From Bacteroidota bacterium (GTDB lineage: Bacteria > Bacteroidota > Bacteroidia > Bacteroidales > UBA12481), in NCBI GenBank assembly GCA_018669475.1, contig JABHCC010000189.1, forward strand, positions 82,383 to 146,382: a stretch of 64,000 bases of DNA, in the 5' to 3' direction. Both the position numbers and the translations under genes were made by a program. The notes beneath the pieces were generated by a model. That model was not told the DNA's origin. It did no database searches and saw only the letters and a list, made by a program, of their open reading frames with translations. This document shows, piece by piece, positions 45,926 through 55,605 of the stretch (within the stretch, counting starts at the first letter, position 1; every line of letters starts with the position of its first letter).

Positions 45926-47464
45926 ATGGTTAAATCAAAGAAAAGTTCAGGGATTTTTGAAAGAATGTTGAATTGGACTGAGAAGGCAGGAAATGCATTG
46001 CCTCATCCGGCAACACTTTTTGCTTTATTTGCCTTTGCAGTACTGGTTTTTTCTGCTATTGGATATGCTTTAGGCTGGGAAGTTATACATCCGGGTACCA
46101 AGGAAACTATCACTCCGGTAAATCTGTTATCCCATGATGGCATACACCGGATTCTGCTTGAAATGGTGGACAATTTCACAGGTTTTGCTCCTTTAGGTAT
46201 TGTATTGGTCGCTATGCTTGGGATAGGCATTGCCGAACAGAGTGGTCTGATAAATGCCATCATCAGGAGTTTAGTCTTAAATTCTCCAAAGCGCCTCCTG
46301 ACCTTTGTTCTTGTTTTTACAGGTATTTTGTCAAATGTTGCTTCGGATGTGGGATATATTTTGCTAATTCCGCTTGCAGGGGTGATTTTTATTGCGGTTG
46401 GACGTCATCCGATAGCTGGTATGGCAGCCGCCTTTGCAGGGGTGTCAGGTGGTTTTAGTGCCAATCTGGTTTTGGGTACAGTTGACCCACTTCTGGCCGG
46501 ATTGTCTCAGGAGGCTGCGAGAATTCTTGATCCTTCATATACGGTCAATCCAACTGCTAATTATTACTTTATGGTGGTATCCACTTTAATAATAGCAGTT
46601 ACAGGAACCTTTATAACTGAAAAGATTGTTGAGCCACGACTGGGGACTTATACCGGAAAGCTCGATGTAAAAGAAAGTTCCTTTGATAAACTGTCGAAAA
46701 AGGAAAAAAAGGGATTGCGCATGGCTCTTGTGGTCATGATTGTTATAATAGGTATTACACTTATTGGGATAATTCCGCCTGATGGTTTCTTTCGCGGACA
46801 AGATGGAACCCTGCTTAACTCACCCTTAATCCGGGGAGTGGTTGCAATGTTGTTCATTACTGCAGGGGCAACCGGACTGGCTTATGGATTTACAACAGGT
46901 ACATTTAAGAATGATTCAGATGTAATGAATGGAATGGCCGCTTCAATGAAGACATTGGCCACCTACCTTGTTCTTGTGTTTTTTGCTGCTCAGTTTGTAG
47001 CATACTTCAAATGGAGTAATCTTGGGATCATTCTTGCTGTTAAAGGAGCAGGCCTCCTGATGTCAGCTGATATTGGTCTTATTCCTCTGATGATATTGTT
47101 TATTTTGCTGTCTGCTTCAATTAATATGTTAATGGGCAGTGCATCAGCTAAATGGGCTATATTGGCTCCAATCTTCATCCCGATGTTTATGATAATGGGA
47201 TACTCTCCTGAACTGTCACAGGTAGTATACCGTATTGGTGATAGTGTGACCAATGTAATCTCGCCAATGATGAGCTTCTTTGCCCTGATCATTGCTTTTG
47301 TCCAGAAATATGAGCCTAAATCGGGTATTGGAACCATAATAGCCACCATGGTTCCTTATTCAATAGCTTTCCTTGTTGTTTGGATTTTATTGCTGGTTGC
47401 ATGGCTATTAATTGGTTTACCGCTAGGACCGGATGCAGGTATTCACTACCTCTTAGCTAAATAA
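45926..47464 (+). CDS. AbgT family transporter
   Basis: Inner-membrane transporter of 512 residues with about 11-13 segments. It closely follows the AbgT family: LPHPATLFALFAFAVLVFSAIGYALGW at the N-terminus, FTGFAPLGIVLVAMLGIGIAEQSG, LSNVASDVGYILLIPLAGVIF and SASINMLMGSASAKWAILAPIFIPMFM. Characterised members import p-aminobenzoyl-glutamate or export antimetabolites using ion gradients. Here it follows the kelch lipoprotein and outer-membrane protein genes, so a joint transport role is possible. Confidence 0.93.
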   Translation: MVKSKKSSGIFERMLNWTEKAGNALPHPATLFALFAFAVLVFSAIGYALGWEVIHPGTKETITPVNLLSHDGIHRILLEMVDNFTGFAPLGIVLVAMLGIGIAEQSGLINAIIRSLVLNSPKRLLTFVLVFTGILSNVASDVGYILLIPLAGVIFIAVGRHPIAGMAAAFAGVSGGFSANLVLGTVDPLLAGLSQEAARILDPSYTVNPTANYYFMVVSTLIIAVTGTFITEKIVEPRLGTYTGKLDVKESSFDKLSKKEKKGLRMALVVMIVIIGITLIGIIPPDGFFRGQDGTLLNSPLIRGVVAMLFITAGATGLAYGFTTGTFKNDSDVMNGMAASMKTLATYLVLVFFAAQFVAYFKWSNLGIILAVKGAGLLMSADIGLIPLMILFILLSASINMLMGSASAKWAILAPIFIPMFMIMGYSPELSQVVYRIGDSVTNVISPMMSFFALIIAFVQKYEPKSGIGTIIATMVPYSIAFLVVWILLLVAWLLIGLPLGPDAGIHYLLAK

Positions 47465-47500
47465 GCAGATCAAATTACCAGGTAATACAATACAGGATAT

Positions 47501-49177
47501 TTACTTATACAAGTACCTTTTAATTTTCAGCGTGGCTGTTTTCTGAAATGGATCGCCATGAGCTACAATCAGCTGAATACGTGAGAACTTGTTCACTCTG
47601 GTATTAATGTAACTTTGTAACTCAGTGCTTAATTCATCAATTGCACGGTCAACTTTTTCTGTAAGTACATCAAGCTTATCATCCATTTTTTGAGAAAGAT
47701 CAGCTGTCATTTCCTTAATTTTCAACTCTAATTCTTCTCTGTTGAAGTGAACAAGTGCAACAAGTTTGCCTTTCTTCTCAAGTACAATTGACTCAACAAC
47801 ATGACGGAAATTATTGATAAGAGATTCAATTTCCTCCGGATAAATATTTTCTCCGTTTGCTCCAACAATCAGATTTTTAATTCGTCCTTTATGGCTTAAC
47901 CAGCCTTCTTTATCAAAAGAGCCCAGATCACCAGTTTTAAACCAACCATCATCAGTTAATACTTCCTTTGTTTTCTCCTCATTCTTATAATAGCCCATCA
48001 TGATATTGGGGCCCTTTGCCCAAACTTCTCCTTCACCTGTTTTAGGGTCAGGATTATCCAGTTTCAATTCACATTCAATAACCTTTGGCCCAATTGCCTG
48101 ATATTTTGTCATCGAAGGATTCGAACCGGCAAGCATGGGAGCCGTTTCAGTTAAGCCGTAACCAATTGCATAAGGGAATTTTCCGTCGCGAAGAAATTCC
48201 TCAACCTGAGCATCAAGTTTAGCTCCCCCGATTCCGAAGAATTTAAGGTTTCCACCAAAAGTCTTGTATAATTTCTTTCCGGCAATGCGGTAAACCAGTT
48301 TACGCGTTAGCTTATTATTGTACATAGCCCTGGTCGTAGCCTTTTTCTTTATTTGAGGAAGGACACTATTCTTAAAAACCTTTTCAATTATCATTGGAAC
48401 AGTAAGCATGAAATCAGGTTTTACCGATTGCATTGCCGGAACCAAAACGCTAGCTGTAGGTGGCTTGCGTAAATATGTCACGCCTGCACCATTCAGTATG
48501 GGTAATATGAGACCTAGTGTGTTCTCATAAGTATGTGAAAGAGGTAAAACAGAAAGAAACCTGTCATGCTCATTTATTGGCTGGATACCGGCAGCCTGGT
48601 AAGAATTGAATATCACGTTTTTCTGAGAAAGCATAACTCCTTTAGAATCACCTGTAGTACCAGATGTATACAGCAGAATAGCCAACTCATTCTCATCGAC
48701 ATTGTAAGTAGAAGTACTTTTTGCCCCCTTCTCATAAACAATCGATAGATCTTTTCCTTCAATTACTTCAAGATTATCAATCCGGATAACACATTTGACA
48801 AACTTCTTCTTTGCTTCAGCTAATTTATGCTCCAGACTTTGTGATATAAAAACAGCTTTTGCCTCTGAGTGCTCCAATACATTCTGCAATTCATGGGTAT
48901 TAAAATCTGGCAAGACAGGTACTGTCACCACTCCCATACATTGCAAAGCAAAATACACTACACCCCAATTTGGCATGTTCTGACTATATATAACAACCTT
49001 GTCACCTGATTTTACGTCAAGAGCCTCAAGAAAAGCTATTGCCGCCTCAATCTCTTCGCCCATCTGAGCATAAGTCAGAGCTTCTTCATCTACAAAACCT
49101 AATGCCTTATGATTGGCATATTTTGCAACTACTTCAGGAATAATTGCAGAGAATGTCAGAGTATCGAATTTTTTCAT
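47501..49177 (-). CDS. AMP-dependent acyl-CoA synthetase/ligase
   Basis: Cytoplasmic adenylate-forming ligase of 558 residues that probably activates fatty acids to acyl-CoA. Core motif LLYTSGTTGDSKGVMLSQKN near 160-180, GYGLTETAPMLAGS near 340, GWFKTGDLGSFDKEGWL, and the C-terminal lysine region TATLKIKRYLYK. About 60 residues near 485-545 form a coiled insert (LELKIKEMTADLSQKMDDKLDVLTEKVDRAIDEL) also seen in Bacteroidota long-chain ligases. It is a single gene, converging with the AbgT gene. Confidence 0.92.
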   Translation of the reverse strand: MKKFDTLTFSAIIPEVVAKYANHKALGFVDEEALTYAQMGEEIEAAIAFLEALDVKSGDKVVIYSQNMPNWGVVYFALQCMGVVTVPVLPDFNTHELQNVLEHSEAKAVFISQSLEHKLAEAKKKFVKCVIRIDNLEVIEGKDLSIVYEKGAKSTSTYNVDENELAILLYTSGTTGDSKGVMLSQKNVIFNSYQAAGIQPINEHDRFLSVLPLSHTYENTLGLILPILNGAGVTYLRKPPTASVLVPAMQSVKPDFMLTVPMIIEKVFKNSVLPQIKKKATTRAMYNNKLTRKLVYRIAGKKLYKTFGGNLKFFGIGGAKLDAQVEEFLRDGKFPYAIGYGLTETAPMLAGSNPSMTKYQAIGPKVIECELKLDNPDPKTGEGEVWAKGPNIMMGYYKNEEKTKEVLTDDGWFKTGDLGSFDKEGWLSHKGRIKNLIVGANGENIYPEEIESLINNFRHVVESIVLEKKGKLVALVHFNREELELKIKEMTADLSQKMDDKLDVLTEKVDRAIDELSTELQSYINTRVNKFSRIQLIVAHGDPFQKTATLKIKRYLYK

Positions 49178-49209
49178 AATAATGGAAGTTTCTGCCGCAA
49201 AGATAAGCT

Positions 49210-49240
49210 TTTGAATAGTAACTAAACTATACTAATTTAT
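49210..49240 (+). promoter_or_regulatory. Candidate Bacteroidota-type promoter for the sulfatase gene
   Basis: TTTG at 49210-49213 (-33 element), 19-base spacer, then TAATTTAT at 49233-49240, which matches 6 of the 6-8 fixed positions only partly (TAnnTTTG expected; last two differ). Spacing is exact. It is 72 bases before the sulfatase ATG. Confidence 0.3.
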
Positions 49241-49312
49241 AACAAGCTCAATGGATTGGGATATTACTTATTTCAAAGTCTTACCTTTAGAGTTCTATTG
49301 AAAATCAATTAT

Positions 49313-50830
49313 ATGCAAAAACCAATTGTTTTTCCTTGGTTTGTAATAATTCCTCTTATTCTTAGTGTCGGTTCTTGTTCCTCAGAAAGAAACAGAAAAG
49401 CAGATTCCATTTTGCCTAATATTGTTCTGATTCTTGCCGATGATATGGGTTATGGCGATGTGAGTTGTTTTAATCCAATGTCAAAAATTCAAACTCCTCA
49501 TATAGACAAACTGGCTTTGGAAGGCATGATGTTTACTGATGCTCATAGTCCGTCAGCTGTTTGCACACCTTCTCGTTATGGATTATTGACAGGTCGTTAT
49601 TGTTGGAGAACTCGATTGAAGAAGGGAGTTATTCTGGGATATGATGAGGCTCCATTGATTGTCTCAGGACAGGAGACAATTGCCAGCTTGCTTAAGGAGC
49701 GGGGATACACAAGTGCTTGTATTGGGAAATGGCATGTTGGCTTGAATTGGCAAACAAAGGATGGATACCAGATGCAAGATGACAATAACCAGTATCAGGA
49801 CTACTCGGGAGTCTATCGAAAGAATGAGGAACATGTGGATTTTGAAAAAGAAATAAGGGGAGGTCCGCTGGATGTTGGATTTGATTATTTCTTTGGCACT
49901 CAAGGCTGTTCTACTGGTGATCCTCCATACTGTTTTATTGAGAACAAAAAGACACTGGGCATTCCCACGATCCCAAGTCCCGATGAATTCACTAAACACC
50001 CTGGCGTTGCACCTGGATTGATGGTGCCAGAATGGTCCTCCGAAACTGTTGATGTCACTTTCACTGAGAAAGCAATAGCTTTTATTGATAAAATGCAAAC
50101 AGAATCAAAAGCAGACCCGTTTTTTCTATACCTGGCATTATCTTCTCCCCATATTCCCTTTCTTCCTCCGGATTTTGCAATTGGGAAGAGTGAGGAAGGT
50201 GGACGAGGCGATCTTGTTACCGTAGTTGATTGGAGTGTAGGTCAGATAGTTGATGTTTTGAATAGATATGATATTCAGGATAATACACTATTGATTGTCA
50301 CAAGTGATAATGGTCCGAGAAGAGGGGCAAATGGACATCAGTCTGCCGGCAAATTTCGGGGATATAAGGCAAATATATGGGAGGGAGGACACAGGGTTCC
50401 TTTTATTGCCCGATGGCCTGGAAAAATCAAGGCAGGAGCCCAAAGCGATCAGGTGCTTAGTCTGACAGACTTGCTGCCTACCTTCGATTTCATAAGCAAT
50501 GAAGATAAGCAAGTAAAAGCTTATGAGGATGCTTATAATATTTGGCCTGCGTTTATTGGAGAGGAAGTGGAAGAGGCTGATGAGATGGTGCGAATATTTC
50601 ATTCAGCATTAGGAATCTTTGCTATTCGGAGAGGTGCCTGGAAATTGATCCAGGGAACAAAAGGTCCAGGATCCGGCAGGTTTACGGTACCACAGGATTC
50701 ATTAAAATTAATTGGTCAGCTATATAATTTAGCTTCAGACCCGGGCGAAACCAAGGATTTGTGGAATCAGTATCCTGAACTTGTTCAGGAACTTACAAAT
50801 ATCTTAGAAGAACGAAAAAACACGAGGTGA
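49313..50830 (+). CDS. S1-family sulfatase, lipoprotein
   Basis: Sulfatase of 505 residues expected to cleave sulfate esters from a sulfated polysaccharide. ATG 49313 gives a proper lipoprotein signal with Cys22 (SVGSC). LADDMGYGD at 41-49 supplies the metal-binding Asp pair (43-44). CTPSR at 84-88 is the maturation motif in which Cys84 becomes formylglycine; GKWHVG and TSDNGPR are the other conserved sites. No anaerobic or FGE-type maturase is in the window. It converges with a GH20-like gene, so both may act on a sulfated amino-sugar polymer. Confidence 0.93.
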   Translation: MQKPIVFPWFVIIPLILSVGSCSSERNRKADSILPNIVLILADDMGYGDVSCFNPMSKIQTPHIDKLALEGMMFTDAHSPSAVCTPSRYGLLTGRYCWRTRLKKGVILGYDEAPLIVSGQETIASLLKERGYTSACIGKWHVGLNWQTKDGYQMQDDNNQYQDYSGVYRKNEEHVDFEKEIRGGPLDVGFDYFFGTQGCSTGDPPYCFIENKKTLGIPTIPSPDEFTKHPGVAPGLMVPEWSSETVDVTFTEKAIAFIDKMQTESKADPFFLYLALSSPHIPFLPPDFAIGKSEEGGRGDLVTVVDWSVGQIVDVLNRYDIQDNTLLIVTSDNGPRRGANGHQSAGKFRGYKANIWEGGHRVPFIARWPGKIKAGAQSDQVLSLTDLLPTFDFISNEDKQVKAYEDAYNIWPAFIGEEVEEADEMVRIFHSALGIFAIRRGAWKLIQGTKGPGSGRFTVPQDSLKLIGQLYNLASDPGETKDLWNQYPELVQELTNILEERKNTR

Positions 50831-50861
50831 TAAAAATAAAAGCTCTTTTTACCTTTGTAAC

Positions 50862-51968
50862 TTATTGATTTTCACTAAATCGTTCAAAAACGCTTATAGT
50901 ACATCCTACAGAACCCGTTCTGTTTTCAGGGTTTTCTTTGTATTGATAATACCGATTCAAAAATGATCCTGCACCAGACCAGATGGTTTGAATAATACCC
51001 TGATATCGTGGTAAAAGCTCAGGATTTGCATTTTTGCGATAATGTATCATATCATCTATCTGCTCCATCGCTACCGTACTTTTATTATATGGACAAGTTG
51101 CTACATTAAAGCCTTTCATTGCAAAATAAACAGCAGATTGTTCGGCTCTTTCATAATGCCAGTCACAAATGAATACATCTTTGGCTATCATGTCGATTGC
51201 CCGATGTGTGTTATTCATGCTCGCCTCCCACATGCCCATACCTGTTGCTTTTCCATCGAGAAGGCGATCTCCCCATATCATCAGGGTTCTGTTTTTGATT
51301 GCCAGATGGTTTCTGATTTTATTGACCTCCCCAGCGAAGAGCTCTGCCTTATCCTTCCCACCACATCGGGGACAATTATCATCACCAATATAGAAAACTT
51401 CATCCATGCCGGCATGGAAATGAGAGGCTTCAAATACATTGCAGATCTCATCTACAAGTGCAAAAACTACTTCATGAACTTCGGGATGCAAAGGGCAGTA
51501 AGATTTGCAATATAAACCATCGTCATTTGGCCATTCGTACTCCTCAGGCATGATTACATTAGGTGTCTCATCAAATTCGGGATAAACAGTGATCAGCTTA
51601 TAAGCTTTGGAAGCCCAGGATTGATGTCCTAATAAGTTAATTTGGGGGATTAGATTAATGTCATGTTTTTGGCAAACCTTCAGCAATTGTTTAACATCAT
51701 TCTCTGACAAAGCAATATCATCTTTCAATTCAGGGTGACTTTTATATTGATAATTCCAGTCAACCCGAAGAATCAGAGTATTAACTTTCTGAGAAGCCAA
51801 TTCCTCATCAATAAACCGAACAAAATCAGACACACGGTCAGGACGCGGAGCCTCAAGGCATAGCCCTCTCACAGGGAAGGACTCAATAGATGAATCCTGT
51901 GCTGATAATGAAATTCCAGTAAAAAAAAGCCAAAACAATAATGTTAAATAACTTACAATAGTTCTCAT
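50862..51968 (-). CDS. GH20-like family protein (beta-N-acetylhexosaminidase fold)
   Basis: Exported protein of 368 residues with signal peptide 1-23; ATG 51966-51968 is preferred because an upstream in-frame start adds 29 unsuited residues. A TIM barrel spans about 30-360 (PVRGLCLEAPRPDRVSDFVRFI at the start, LIPQINLLGHQSW near 115). HAGMDEVFYIG near 195 carries the Asp-Glu pair expected of GH20 substrate-assisted catalysis. The GH20b N-terminal domain is missing, and a CPRCGG segment follows the catalytic pair. Activity on N-acetylhexosamine is likely but the family match is not perfect. Confidence 0.8.
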   Translation of the reverse strand: MRTIVSYLTLLFWLFFTGISLSAQDSSIESFPVRGLCLEAPRPDRVSDFVRFIDEELASQKVNTLILRVDWNYQYKSHPELKDDIALSENDVKQLLKVCQKHDINLIPQINLLGHQSWASKAYKLITVYPEFDETPNVIMPEEYEWPNDDGLYCKSYCPLHPEVHEVVFALVDEICNVFEASHFHAGMDEVFYIGDDNCPRCGGKDKAELFAGEVNKIRNHLAIKNRTLMIWGDRLLDGKATGMGMWEASMNNTHRAIDMIAKDVFICDWHYERAEQSAVYFAMKGFNVATCPYNKSTVAMEQIDDMIHYRKNANPELLPRYQGIIQTIWSGAGSFLNRYYQYKENPENRTGSVGCTISVFERFSENQ

Positions 51969-52060
51969 GAGTTTCTGATTTGAAGCATAAATGTACAATG
52001 CTTTCAAATTATTTTCACATAACATGCCGTCAAACATCTGAATGACGGGGAACATGAAAT

Positions 52061-54499
52061 TCAGGCCCGGCTAAAAGCATCTGCAGGATTCGCTCTGGCA
52101 GCTTTCACAGCCTCCTTACTAATGGTTGCTGCCGCAAATATTAGAATCGCTATTGCCACGCCTGCAAGGGTTATTCCAAAGGCAATAAAATCAAAATCAA
52201 TCCGGTAGGCAAAGTTTTGCATCCATTTATTTATAAGGAAGAAAGAGGGTGCAGCTATCGCGGTAGCTATCAACAGCAGAATATAAGTTTCTTTAAAAAG
52301 AAGTAAGACAACCTGAAGAATGCTGGATCCATATGTCTTTCGCACAGCTATCTCTTTTGTTCGCAATATTGTACTGAAGGAGATCATTCCTAATAGTCCC
52401 AGGCAGGAAATTAATAAAGAGATTATGGAGAAAACCAGCAAAATTCGGCTTGTTCTTTTCTCAGCGCTGAAAATGCGGTCGAAAAAATCATCTAACCAAA
52501 AAGAATCTATTGGATAATCCGGAGCAAAAGAGCTCCAGGTTTGTTCAACAAACTGCATTACCTCTCCATTCGCCAGTCCGTTGGTTTTTATGCTAATTTT
52601 TCCGTACGATCCTTTTCCTATAACATACATTATTGCAGGCCCAATTGGCTTTTGCATTGATTGAAAATGGAAATCTTTGACAACTCCTATTATGGGAGTG
52701 AAAACTGCATCCCGGCCATCACCTGGAGGGACCCAGAATCGGGTTTCAGTTGGATTCTCTATTTGAAGTTCCCTTATCGTGGCCTCGTTAACTATAACCC
52801 CGGCAGAATCAGTAGGGTGATCTATGTTAAAGAATCTGCCTTCAGCCATTTCCAGCCCCATCACTTCATCCCATTCAAAACTAACTGCGGTTGACATCAG
52901 AGTATAGATTTTGTCAACACCTTCACCTTCAAGCCAATGCGCATTGTTTGAGAATATTGTTCCGGGCAGATGCCTCGAGCGGGCTACTTGATTGATATTT
53001 GTTTGGCTTAAAAGCTCTGATTTGAATGCTTCATATTGATTGCCAAGGAAATCTCCACTGTTGACAACAAGGACATTCTCTTTCTCAAAGCCAAGATCTT
53101 TATCTTGCATGAAATTTAATTGTCTGTAAGCTGTAGTTGTACAGGTGAGAATGATCAATGTTACAGCAAATTGAAGTATGACAAGGGTTTTTCTAAGTCT
53201 TCCCCGACCTCCTGTTCCTCCCTTGCTTCCTTTTAGCACATTCACTGGTTTTGTGGCCGCCAGGGCAATTGCCGGATACAATCCTGAAATCACCCCAACC
53301 AGTATCCCCATACCCAATAAAGCGAGGATTAGTCCGGGGCTGGAGAAAGGATTGAAAGTGAGAGATGAATTCGTTATGTTATTGAATGATGGGATAAGTA
53401 TGACAGCTATTATTACAGCAAATATTGTTGAAATGATACTAATAAAAGTGGATTCTGTCAGGAATTGTACAATAAGGGAGGAACGTGGGGAACCTAAAAG
53501 TTTTCGTACGCCTACTTCCAGAGATCTGTTTGCCGATCGGGCAGTGGCAAGATTGATAAAATTTATACTTGCAACCACAAGTATTAGCAAGGCCAGTGCG
53601 CTGAATATCAAAACATAAGATTTATCACCTGTAGGCTCGAATTCATACTGCAGGTTAGACTCCAGGTGAATGTCAGTGATCTTTGTTGTGATGTAATAAA
53701 AAGAGCTTCCTTGATTAATTAAATCGTCCAAGCTTAGATTTAGTATTTGCATAAGCATTGGACTGATATACTTTTCCAGTAAACTACTTAAACTTTCAGT
53801 AAAGTGTTCTTCATTTGCACCGGGTTTCAATAGAACATAAGTATAGAAATTGTGAGAAAGCCAATTGTCACTTTGTACTTCAGGACGGCTATGCAAGGCA
53901 GCAAGATAGCGGAAATGAAAATGTGAATTCAGAGGAGGATCTTCAACAACCCCACTTATCGTGAGTGAAGTCTCTTCTGTATTTATTTTCAGAATCTTCC
54001 CTATTGGATCCTCGTCCCCAAAGAATTTTATTGCCGTACTCTCAGTTATAACAACAGCAGATGGATCGCTTAAAACCTGTTTGGCATTCCCTTGCAAGAG
54101 TTTGAAGGAGAAAACTTCAAAAAACGTGGAATCAACATACAAAAAATCCTCTGAATCCTCCTGATAAGTCTGGTCTTCATATTTTACTAAATGGCTCGAC
54201 TGCTTATAAACCCTTGTAACATTTTCAACCTCAGGATACTCCTCTAAAAGGGGGGTAGCCATCAAACTTGAAGTAAGAGCCATATTCAGATCATTTCCAA
54301 GCATTTTCCCTCTGACGCCAATCCTGTATATTCTGTCAGATTTCTCATGGAATTTGTCGTAACTGATTTCATTATGTACATAAATGGATATCAGTATCGT
54401 AGCACACAGGCCAATCGTTAGTCCCAGAATATTTATCAGACTTGTACTCTTGTATTTCAATAGAGCCCGTATGGCTGATCGAAGATAGTTTCTTAGCAT
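52061..54499 (-). CDS. FtsX/MacB-type ABC transporter permease
   Basis: Inner-membrane permease of 812 residues. MLRNYLRSAIRALLKYKSTS at the chosen ATG (54497-54499) is the typical start of Bacteroidota FtsX-type permeases; an in-frame ATG 25 codons upstream is possible. TM1 is about 22-42, followed by a MacB-type periplasmic domain, three TM helices near 285-430, a second periplasmic domain, and three TM helices to the end, closing with VKAARANPADAFSRA. It shares its layout with the permease at 34 kb but is clearly diverged. No ATPase partner is adjacent. Confidence 0.92.
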   Translation of the reverse strand: MLRNYLRSAIRALLKYKSTSLINILGLTIGLCATILISIYVHNEISYDKFHEKSDRIYRIGVRGKMLGNDLNMALTSSLMATPLLEEYPEVENVTRVYKQSSHLVKYEDQTYQEDSEDFLYVDSTFFEVFSFKLLQGNAKQVLSDPSAVVITESTAIKFFGDEDPIGKILKINTEETSLTISGVVEDPPLNSHFHFRYLAALHSRPEVQSDNWLSHNFYTYVLLKPGANEEHFTESLSSLLEKYISPMLMQILNLSLDDLINQGSSFYYITTKITDIHLESNLQYEFEPTGDKSYVLIFSALALLILVVASINFINLATARSANRSLEVGVRKLLGSPRSSLIVQFLTESTFISIISTIFAVIIAVILIPSFNNITNSSLTFNPFSSPGLILALLGMGILVGVISGLYPAIALAATKPVNVLKGSKGGTGGRGRLRKTLVILQFAVTLIILTCTTTAYRQLNFMQDKDLGFEKENVLVVNSGDFLGNQYEAFKSELLSQTNINQVARSRHLPGTIFSNNAHWLEGEGVDKIYTLMSTAVSFEWDEVMGLEMAEGRFFNIDHPTDSAGVIVNEATIRELQIENPTETRFWVPPGDGRDAVFTPIIGVVKDFHFQSMQKPIGPAIMYVIGKGSYGKISIKTNGLANGEVMQFVEQTWSSFAPDYPIDSFWLDDFFDRIFSAEKRTSRILLVFSIISLLISCLGLLGMISFSTILRTKEIAVRKTYGSSILQVVLLLFKETYILLLIATAIAAPSFFLINKWMQNFAYRIDFDFIAFGITLAGVAIAILIFAAATISKEAVKAARANPADAFSRA

Positions 54500-54759
54500 A
54501 GGTTTAGAATCAGTATTATTTGCGAGATCCTCATTATTTGGACGAACAAACACCGCTTTAGTTACAACTTTCATTTACGAAAACCTGTTTTTTTGGCATT
54601 TTTCAGAATGAACATGAGCGGGGGATCTGGTTTATATAGGTGTATATATATATAAGTATTTGACGAACAGTCAGTCAAAAGCACTTTGATAATTTGAAAG
54701 CCCCTGATTATTGTGTAGGTTCACATACGAACTACGTTTAACTAAACTGCCCCGGATCT

Positions 54760-55602
54760 ATGCATAGAATTGATCCTCATATTGTGGAATCTGTTTTAGC
54801 TGAGGTATTGGCAAGGACTGGCCTTGATTTTACCGGTTCGAACCCAGGTTTAGCTGAAAGGAGAATTAATATGCGGATATCTGAAACAAAGTCCGCTAAT
54901 CCAGAGGAATATTGTAAACTTCTTTATGATTCAGCTGAGGAGTGGGGTCAAATAGCCAGCCTTCTAACTATTAATCATAGCTTATTCTTCAGGGATCCGC
55001 TTCATTGTTATTATTTATCACAATACATATTGCCTGAAATAGTAAGAACGAGCTCTGCTGAATCAGGGTCTTCATGCCGGATATGGTCTGCGGGCTGCTC
55101 ATCAGGAGAAGAGCCTTATTCTATTTCAATCTTATTAAAGGAACTCGCTAAGAAAGAAAAGATTGAGATTGATTCACAAATATTTGCGACCGACATTGAT
55201 ACAGAATCGATTGCAAGAGCATCAGTAGCTTATTATAAATCTGAGAAGATTGAAAATGCACCATTTGGAATTATTCAGAAATATTTTTCTCAAAAGGGTG
55301 AAGAATTCTGTCTTGATCCTGAGATAAAGAAAATGGTAAAGTTTTCACTTTTTGATTTGCTCGACCATAAAAGTTATGCCCCTCCGGATAGCATTTTTGG
55401 AAACTTTGACATGGTTCTGTGTAGGAATGTACTGATATATTTTGACCGGAAATATCAGAAAATCATTTTTAACAAACTATACAGATCTTTGAAACCCAAT
55501 GGGTATCTGTCTCTGGGAGAATCTGAAATTCCTGTAGAGGGGTTCAGGAATAAATTCAAGCGAGTAAATGAATGCTGTAAGATTTACAAAAAAATCAGTT
55601 GA
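54760..55602 (+). CDS. CheR-type protein-glutamate methyltransferase
   Basis: SAM-dependent methyltransferase of 280 residues with the full CheR layout: helical N-domain about 1-75, and catalytic domain with IWSAGCSSGEEPYSISILL near 108-126, IFATDIDTESIARA near 143 and MVLCRNVLIYFD near 220. CheR normally methylates Glu residues of chemoreceptors. No CheA, CheB, CheW or full MCP is encoded nearby. It is the first gene of a plus-strand signalling operon; the next start is three bases after its stop. Confidence 0.94.
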   Translation: MHRIDPHIVESVLAEVLARTGLDFTGSNPGLAERRINMRISETKSANPEEYCKLLYDSAEEWGQIASLLTINHSLFFRDPLHCYYLSQYILPEIVRTSSAESGSSCRIWSAGCSSGEEPYSISILLKELAKKEKIEIDSQIFATDIDTESIARASVAYYKSEKIENAPFGIIQKYFSQKGEEFCLDPEIKKMVKFSLFDLLDHKSYAPPDSIFGNFDMVLCRNVLIYFDRKYQKIIFNKLYRSLKPNGYLSLGESEIPVEGFRNKFKRVNECCKIYKKIS

Positions 55603-55605
55603 GCT

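Noticed and set aside
47475-47487. Short palindrome ATTACC-A-GGTAAT after the AbgT gene
   Set aside because: The one-base centre cannot form a hairpin loop and no T-run follows; too short to claim a site.
51042-51515. 157-codon frame opposite the GH20-like gene
   Set aside because: The opposite strand encodes a clear GH20-like domain with its catalytic pair over the same bases.
53178-53618. 146-codon frame opposite the second FtsX-type permease
   Set aside because: Complement of membrane helices; gives a spurious Pro/Thr/Ile-rich sequence.
54640-54655. TA dinucleotide run upstream of the second permease and cheR genes
   Set aside because: A short TA run is expected in an AT-rich intergenic region.
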